A DNA stretch of 64,000 nucleotides from Ophiura sarsii (Eukaryota; Echinodermata; Ophiuroidea; Amphilepidida; Ophiuridae). The stretch spans positions 61,667,431-61,731,430 of the forward strand of contig CM069442.1 of assembly GCA_035610835.1 (NCBI GenBank), written 5' to 3'. Positions 59,001 to 64,000 of the stretch are shown in pieces. Position numbers and translations under genes: made by a program. The notes under the pieces are model-generated. The model was not told the DNA's origin. It was given only the letters and a program-made list of their open reading frames with translations, and searched no databases. Each line of letters begins with the position of its first letter. The first letter of the stretch is position 1.

Positions 59001-62000
59001 TACACTTAGTTTAGTTTGAATGTAGTTTTGAATAAAAAATTATGGTTTTGATAATGAAAAAGAAAAATGTCAACATGGAAACACGTAACATAGCTACACT
59101 TTTGGGTTTATTTTGAACACAAACGGCATATTTTTGTGAAAAAAGGCCCCTTTTTAACCTAAAAAGCACCTTTTACTCCAAAAAGCACTTTTTTCAAAAT
59201 CAGGCAGCACTTTTAGTGCTTTGAAAAGCTCAAAACCCTGTCCCTAATGTAAAGCTTTTTGAGATGAGCAAATTTAAGATTGAGATGTATACAGTTTTGT
59301 AACATGTAACAGATTGGGTTGGTGTTTAATCTCATCCCCTGGACGGGAGGAGTAAAGCTTGTTGAGATCAGTGACTCTAAACCACAGTCATCATAGCATC
59401 TATACAGGGATCAGATAGTTTTCTAGTGAATGAAAAGGGAAGCTATAGCAGCTTCAAAAGGGAACCAGACTAGACTAATTTGTGATAGCTTACTCATAGG
59501 TAGAACCATGGGATAGGTATAGCTTGTTAAGTTAATAACAATATCCTATATCCTCAATAACGGAGGTCAGGTAGCGAAGCTATAGCTGGTACAGGGATGC
59601 GAGACCTCCAGAAATTTTCCGACTAATTTGTAATAGCTTACTCATAGGTAGAACCATGGGATAGGTATAGCTTGTTAAGTTAATAACAATATCCTATATC
59701 CTCAATAACGGAGGTCAAGTAGCGAAGCTATAGCTGGTACAGGGATGCGAGACCTCCAGAAATTTTCTGGAATTCCAGAAATGAGGCCATAAAAAACAGT
59801 TCCAGAAATGATGATGATATTTCAGCATAAATAGAGGCAACATTTTGTTGTTGTTGGTTGATACCCGGTAGCCTATTCTCTTTATGAGCCCCCATAAATG
59901 TTTGATGCCGTGTGCAAATGCTCGGGCGTCTGGCCAAGCTCGCTTAAAAAGTTCAGGAAATGGATCAATCACCCACTTGCATCCCTGCTGGTAGTGATCA
60001 TGATTGGGAGGACCAGAAGCTAAAGGCCAAAGGTCATAACTGTTCCTGTTAAAACTAAAGTCAAACACAAATAAATAAACAAAACAAACTAATTGAATTG
60101 AATTTGTATGAAAATGTACTGTTCCATTTCCCCCTACAGTACCCTCCTGCAGGGCTAGTGGCTGGTAGAGATTATGATTGGGAAGACCTGAAGTCAAAGG
60201 CTAAAGGTCATGACTGTGTTCCTGTGAAAGCTATGGACCCAATATATTTACTGTACACATCAGGGACTACTGGCACCCCAAAGGTAAGTAAATGCAATCA
60301 TAATTATTTATTACCTGTTATACAAGTGAATTCATTCATAGGTATCTTGTATAGCTTAAACTAGGTTCCTATTTTGCCAGATAGAAATATGTATGTAGAT
60401 ATAGTTTAGTCAGGTCCAAAGTGCGCAAAAGTAATCCAAGCGTATGGGAACGGTTTTGGCATGCGCACGCATCACACATATGATGCACAGAGCGCCCTCA
60501 CGCCAACACTCTTCTGTATTAATTCGCTGCTGTAATGAGAAAAAGAGAAACAAACGGGGGTTAAGATGTGGATAATATTTGGCTTTTAATGACAAAATTG
60601 CCTGAAATTAGCTTAATTGGGTACCTTTCAGACCAATTATTGTTATGTAATTTTTAACATTAAAAGTCAATATTTTAGATTGTTTGGGGGTAAAGAGGGT
60701 GGGGCTGAGCTGATTGGGGGAGTGGGGTAAGGGTTGTGAACTTGTGACTGTACCATATAGGCTATATCAAGAATGATTTTTTCCCAGTGACCCAAGTTAT
60801 AAAATTGTATTGCAGCCGTTGGTATTTATTAAACTGAAACAGATTCTTAGAACATATATAAATACTCCTAGTCCTAACCATACCCCTCCCACAAACAGGT
60901 CTCTTGCATACAATTCTAATGTGATAACTTTATATCATGATAGGCAGTTGTGAGACAGTAATAATACTCCTAACCATACCCCTCCCCCAAACAGGTCTCT
61001 TATACATTGATACATTTCTAATGTAATAATAACTTTATATGATGATAGGCGGTTGTGAGACCTAGTGGTGGACATGCTGTAGCATTATATTGGACAATGA
61101 AGAATCTCTATGGAATAGACCCAGGAGAGGTAGGTGTATGACCAGGGGGTATGGGACATTCTACACTATTGAATATAAGGTTTTCCCGATATATTAACAC
61201 TTTCTACACGGCAGGCGTCTGCAGACGACATTCCAAGATTTCAATTTTTTGTTCTTCTCAAAAAATGTGGATTTTATCACCATATTTGGAATCAAAATAA
61301 AAAATGCATTAAAATAAGTACAAACATTCCTAGTATTGGTTCAGACCTTGAAAGTTGGGAAAGGCTTCTTAAAAAACTAATGGCCGCGTGGAAAGTGTTA
61401 ATGATAGCAGAACTGAATCAAGAGCAAAAAGGATGGTCCTTCAGGGATCCTGATGGTTCTGCATTTCTGATCAAATTGACACCACAGGTGTGACCAGAAT
61501 TGAAATTTGACTTGTTTTAGGTTGAAAAGTCGAAGAAAAAAACCAGACCTTTTTGAACTGAAATTTTCTCTCCATCCGAAATTGTATAATTGCTTTAGGA
61601 TTCTTCCATTTTATGTGTTTATCTATCTTATATCACGTTTCATGTGTGTCATTGCCTGCAGATGAAAAATGGGCTCATCACATACTATTTGATCTTCTAA
61701 AGTGTGCTGGGTATTCTTGTTTTATCAGAATTATTTTGAAACTAAAAGCATTTTAAATGATACAGAATTATATTGGTGAATAATACTTGTCCATTCATCA
61801 TGTCATCCATCTGCTTGGTAATCATGAGAGCAGTTAATCTAAAGTTAAAGTATGGTGTGTACAAAACCATTTTAAACCTCATTTGCCTTCTTCTATTTTC
61901 TTGTTTTTCTTATCAATATATTTGGATGTGAAACTTTCTCTGACATGGTAGGTGCCTGCCAGTATTTGAGATTGAAGTATTCTGTGCAAAATACTAAATT

Positions 62001-63330
62001 ATATACCCCTTTCCTAGTATACTTAATCTAGTAATTCTGATCACTTTTCTTTTGAAAGCTTGTGATGGTTTGCAATTAATACTGTTATGAAAAGTATTTT
62101 AGTGTTGTTGCATGTCTCCAGAGCTGGAGGTTTACTGATGCTTTCCCCCTGCTTTTGCAACTAAAATCTTATGCAATTAAAACGTAGTGTTGATACCATA
62201 ATGATGCCCTCTTTTTATTCTGCAAGTGCAGTTTTGCAACGCCATGCACTGTGTGACATTTTTACTGTTGGATATTTGCAGGCCCTGACCTTTTATCATA
62301 ACTTTAAATAAATTGTGTTTGAAGTGTTATGCATGCAGTACTCAAAATCATGTTGATGCCCCCTCTCAGCTAGTTAATTACTCATGCCCTGTCAGATTCT
62401 TATTGAAGTAAAGGAATTCTTTAATGCGTCTGTTAAATGCCATTGCATCTCTTTATATAGCCTATAACTATATATCTCAATGATTGGCTTGACTCATATG
62501 TGTCAATTGCAGAGTTGAATTGAGTTGATTTTGCATTTGTTATGCTTATGCTGTAACAAATTGCAAGTCTGTTAATCATTTGTTTCCTGTTTGTGTTTCC
62601 TGTTTGTGCTTTGATATGTGTTGTAAATTTGATGTTAAAACCGTTAGGAAAACATAATAAGGGATTAAATCATGTTTCAGCATTGTGCATCACCAATCGA
62701 CAACGGTGTTCGCGCGTCTGCGTGGTTTATTTCACGAGGGCAAACGCCCTCGTGAAATAAACACGCAGCACGCGCAGAACGCAAGTTGTCGATTGGTGAT
62801 GCACATACGCTGAAAAATGATTTAATCCCGTTCAACAACGACTAGGGATTTGAACGCCATTTCATAAATAGACAATGCAAATAAGAACACATTTTAATGC
62901 AGGCCTACTTCATTTTTAACAATTCAATTTTCAAAAACTGAAATTACCAAACTAACCTATAATTAAGTTCCTGTAAGTTTCAAAACTCGATGAAAACAGT
63001 TGGCATGGTCATTCCAAAAACAATACACATTGCGGCTCAAGATCGCGTATCGCGTGAAAACATTATCCGCGTGGTGCGGATCGATCGGCGCGATGGTTGG
63101 CCATAGCAGCGTTGTTTAACTCAAATCAACAACGCTTTTCCACTGTACTTAGGTATGGGGGAGTTGTTGAACTGTGTAATCATGATTTTATAGATATAAT
63201 AAAACAGCTATGATTCCAAATTTATCTACCACAGGCCTGGTGGGCAGCCTCTGACCTTGGCTGGGTCGTAGGTCATTCCTATATCTGCTTTGCACCTCTC
63301 TTACATAGGAATACCACTGTACTATTTGAG
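52734..63330 (+). CDS. ACSS3: Acyl-CoA synthetase short-chain family member 3 (5' part)
   Basis: Mitochondrial AMP-forming acyl-CoA synthetase; the family makes propionyl- or acetyl-CoA from the acid, ATP and CoA through an acyl-adenylate. Seven coding exons are present: 52734-53038, 55798-55942, 56743-56931, 58674-58805, 60140-60283, 61049-61129 and 63235-63330, giving 364 codons in continuous frame; the last exons are beyond the window. Residues 1-50 are Arg/Ser-rich, as in a matrix-targeting presequence. Then the ACS N-terminal region (FWANAAENITWF), YMPMIPQA, ARIGAIHALVFGGFA, GLEPGR, the ATP-binding motif YTSGTTGTPK at about 296-305, and WWAASDLGWVVGHSYI. The family usually has Gly after TPK; here it is Ala, the first codon of exon 6. 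GLEPGR and the HDCVPV segment point to ACSS3 rather than ACSS1/2. Confidence 0.95.
53459..53625. repeat. 63-bp tandem pair plus inverted third copy
   Basis: ggcgacattgttttgataac...tctcgcgatattttgcgaga repeats with period 63; then the last 28 bases recur inverted (aacgtgaattctcgcaaaat), followed by a gcgcacatgtgcgc palindrome. In ACSS3 intron 1. Confidence 0.9.
54106..54312. mobile_element. TTAA-flanked MITE, CCCCCTGAGAAC family (copy 2)
   Basis: TTAA at 54102-54105 and 54313-54316; right end reverse-complemented CCCCCTGAGAACTACCGG, followed by tcgattggtt as in copy 1 (11765-11976). Confidence 0.9.
55798..55942 (+). CDS. ACSS3: ACSS3 exon 2
   Basis: Completes the split Trp codon, then FPGGELNTAYNAIDRHVEAG and DSPVTNS; ends LQDE before gtatgt. 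The NTAYNAIDRH segment is characteristic of acetyl/propionyl-CoA synthetases. Confidence 0.95.
56400..56640 (+). repeat. Interspersed repeat, copy upstream of ACSS3 exon 3
   Basis: Shares cgctgttctgtc, agtaatattttctat, gctctaaacatgtt, agtgctcttgcccctgaaca and ctttatacatg with 56978-57215 and with 175-1330. Confidence 0.75.
56743..56931 (+). CDS. ACSS3: ACSS3 exon 3
   Basis: 63 codons containing GVEYGDRILIYMPMIPQA and ARIGAIHALVFGGFASKEL, core of the AMP-binding domain. Acceptor ctgcag, donor gtaaga. Flanked on both sides by related interspersed repeats (56400-56640 and 56978-57215). Confidence 0.95.
56978..57215 (+). repeat. Interspersed repeat, copy downstream of ACSS3 exon 3
   Basis: Same word order and orientation as the upstream copy. 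The two are 578 bases apart with exon 3 between them. Confidence 0.75.
57269..58357. mobile_element. TA-flanked long-TIR element in ACSS3 intron 3 (mariner-like)
   Basis: TA at 57267-57268 and 58358-58359. Ends CAGGCTGTCCCAAAATGATT and, reverse-complemented, CAGGCTGTCCCAAAATTATT; inverted similarity continues for about 300 bases each side. 1,089 bases, no transposase frame. Confidence 0.92.
58450..58515 (+). repeat. Retroposon 3' tail with (ATT)n, copy 3
   Basis: ttgcgctttataagtttcc followed by (att)n, 150 bases before ACSS3 exon 4. Confidence 0.65.
58674..58805 (+). CDS. ACSS3: ACSS3 exon 4
   Basis: 44 codons starting PRVILSASVGLEPGR. It joins exon 3 (NHAK) in frame and ends NRDQ before gtaagt. 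Acceptor gcaatag. Confidence 0.93.
59474..59769 (+). repeat. 148-bp tandem duplication in ACSS3 intron 4
   Basis: Two copies, nearly identical, from actaatttgt(g/a)atagct to gacctccagaaattttc. Directly upstream of the dead exon 5 copy. Confidence 0.93.
59983..60056 (+). pseudogene. Degenerate duplicate of ACSS3 exon 5
   Basis: About 74 bases match 60161-60233 of the real exon 5 at roughly 80% by eye (GATTGGGAGGACC, AAAGGTCATAACTG and so on). The frame gives HDWEDQKLKAKGHNC and then hits a TAA. There is no AG acceptor at its start, no donor, and the P-loop part is missing. It lies about 170 bases upstream of the genuine exon and reads as a dead partial duplication. Confidence 0.75.
60140..60283 (+). 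CDS. ACSS3: ACSS3 exon 5 (ATP-binding motif)
   Basis: 48 codons: YPPAGLVAGRDYDWEDL, KGHDCVPV and the adenylate-forming P-loop YTSGTTGTPK at its end. Acceptor ctacag, donor gtaagt. Confidence 0.96.
60861..61061 (+). repeat. About 100-bp tandem duplication covering the exon 6 acceptor
   Basis: Copy 1 60861-60957, copy 2 60962-61061. Both contain taaccatacccctccc, aaacaggtctct, aactttatat and gataggc(a/g)gttgtgagac, so the acceptor and first 13 bases of exon 6 exist twice. Confidence 0.88.
61049..61129 (+). CDS. ACSS3: ACSS3 exon 6
   Basis: 27 codons: AVVRPSGGHAVALYWTMKNL then YGIDPGE. Acceptor gatgatag lacks a good pyrimidine tract, and a second copy of this acceptor region lies just upstream (60861-60957). 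Donor gtaggt. Confidence 0.93.
61198..61397. mobile_element. TTAA-flanked MITE, CACTTTCCACGCGGC family
   Basis: TTAA at 61194-61197 and 61398-61401. Ends CACTTTCTACACGGC and, reverse-complemented, CACTTTCCACGCGGC. Relatives at 34533 and 40475-40631. Confidence 0.88.
62661..63169 (-). mobile_element. Asymmetric foldback element, copy 2
   Basis: Reverse complement of the layout at 43791-44303: hairpin at 62661-62833 then body to 63169 (right end gagttgttg). Ends 65 bases before ACSS3 exon 7. Confidence 0.82.
63235..63330 (+). CDS. ACSS3: ACSS3 exon 7
   Basis: 32 codons: AWWAASDLGWVVGHSYICFA and PLLHRNTTVLFE, the strongly conserved block after the P-loop. Acceptor taccacag, donor gtaaga. The next exon is not in the window. 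Confidence 0.96.
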
Positions 63331-63474
63331 GTAAGAATATATGTAAAGGATTTGGTATAACAATTCAAGACCTATTCAATTCAATTTAATAATAATCATG
63401 CGTATGAGCCATTGGGGAAAAAAGGTTTTCTTTATATAAATTTTAGATTTCATCTGTTTCAAGGGATGTATTTG

Positions 63475-63632
63475 TAGGAAGACTATGATTTCCAGTAGAT
63501 CGAATGACGTTGGTTCCCAATGTTATACAGCTCCCAATTTTAAATAAGATTTATTCCGTAAAACGGAATAAATCGATTGGGAACCAGCAATTATAACGTC
63601 ATTCTATCGACTGGAAATCATCGTCTTCCGTA
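63475..63632. repeat. Inverted repeat a
   Basis: gaagactatgatttccagta and its inverted partner at 63605-63631, with gaatgacgtt and ggttcccaat inside both arms and a small attccgtaaaacggaat hairpin in the centre. Confidence 0.85.
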
Positions 63633-63635
63633 TTA

Positions 63636-63812
63636 TACAAATACTACATGGTAGAGGGGAAATAGAGCAAACTATTTTCCCGAGGTACTGGCTACGGGCC
63701 TATCACCCTATCACCCCGAACCCGAAGGGTGAGGAGTGATAGGCCCGTAGCCAGTACCGAGGGAAAATAGTGTGCCCTATTGCCCCGATCATACCATGTA
63801 GTATTTGTTTTA
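63636..63812. repeat. Inverted repeat b
   Basis: aaatactacatggta at both outer edges; arms share ctattttccc and ggtactggctacgggcctat. Directly abuts inverted repeat a. Confidence 0.9.
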
Positions 63813-64000
63813 TTACACCTCACTGTGACTCTGGGGATGAGGTTGTAGGGAAATAGTCAAAACTATTTCCCTAGGGAAATAGTACTTGTTATAGGAATTG
63901 GCCAATGAATTGCCGTGATTAGGTCATGAATATTTATGAGGTGTAATAATTGTAGCTATCAAAAAGCACTAGAATAGTATTGCATCAAGATGAAATATAT

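Noticed and set aside
59715..60197. 160-codon minus-strand frame
   Set aside because: It runs antisense across ACSS3 exon 5 and its dead copy; the sense strand explains the sequence.

Overview
The window is AT-rich eukaryotic (animal) DNA with short exons, long introns, GT-AG splice sites and a very dense load of small DNA transposons. Protein similarity, exon structure and frequent use of the word TAGGCCTA fit a marine invertebrate deuterostome, most likely an echinoderm or hemichordate. The taxon is inference, held at about 60%. All three genes are on the + strand.

Layout. (1) 1-4.6 kb: upstream DNA with an interspersed repeat split by a 941-bp insertion and a 938-bp TA-flanked foldback element. 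(2) 4.67-25.72 kb: a six-exon tetraspanin gene (tetraspanin 1, TSPAN4/TSPAN9-like). Its first five coding exons lie in 4.6 kb. They are followed by three different possible last exons, at 11.28, 25.50 and 25.66 kb, all in the same splice phase; each completes the fourth membrane segment and gives a different cytoplasmic tail. Its introns carry several transposons with perfect target-site duplications, a 150-197-bp satellite block, a GC-rich Harbinger-like element and a tRNA-derived SINE pair. (3) 25.7-39.7 kb: no gene recognised; back-to-back TTAA- and TA-flanked MITEs, a 48-bp minisatellite of about 2.1 kb with higher-order structure, and a small MITE with CTATA flanks. (4) 39.79-45.58 kb: a second tetraspanin (tetraspanin 2) with the same exon plan; exons 2, 4 and 5 have identical lengths in both genes, so the pair is a tandem duplication. 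(5) 45.6-52.6 kb: intergenic DNA with foldback elements, a LINE 3' end, and two members of an element family with CCCGG/poly-G ends, one inserted inside another transposon. (6) 52.73 kb to the window end: the first seven coding exons (364 codons) of ACSS3, a mitochondrial short-chain (propionate-preferring) acyl-CoA synthetase; the gene continues beyond the window. Its introns hold a degenerate copy of exon 5, a duplicated exon-6 acceptor region, a 1.1-kb TA-flanked element with about 300-bp inverted repeats, and direct repeats on either side of exon 3.

The two tetraspanins are membrane organisers and ACSS3 is a metabolic enzyme; there is no sign that they form a functional cluster. No multi-gene new system is visible. 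The most notable observations are the three alternative tetraspanin last exons and the range of non-autonomous transposons whose boundaries can be read to the base.
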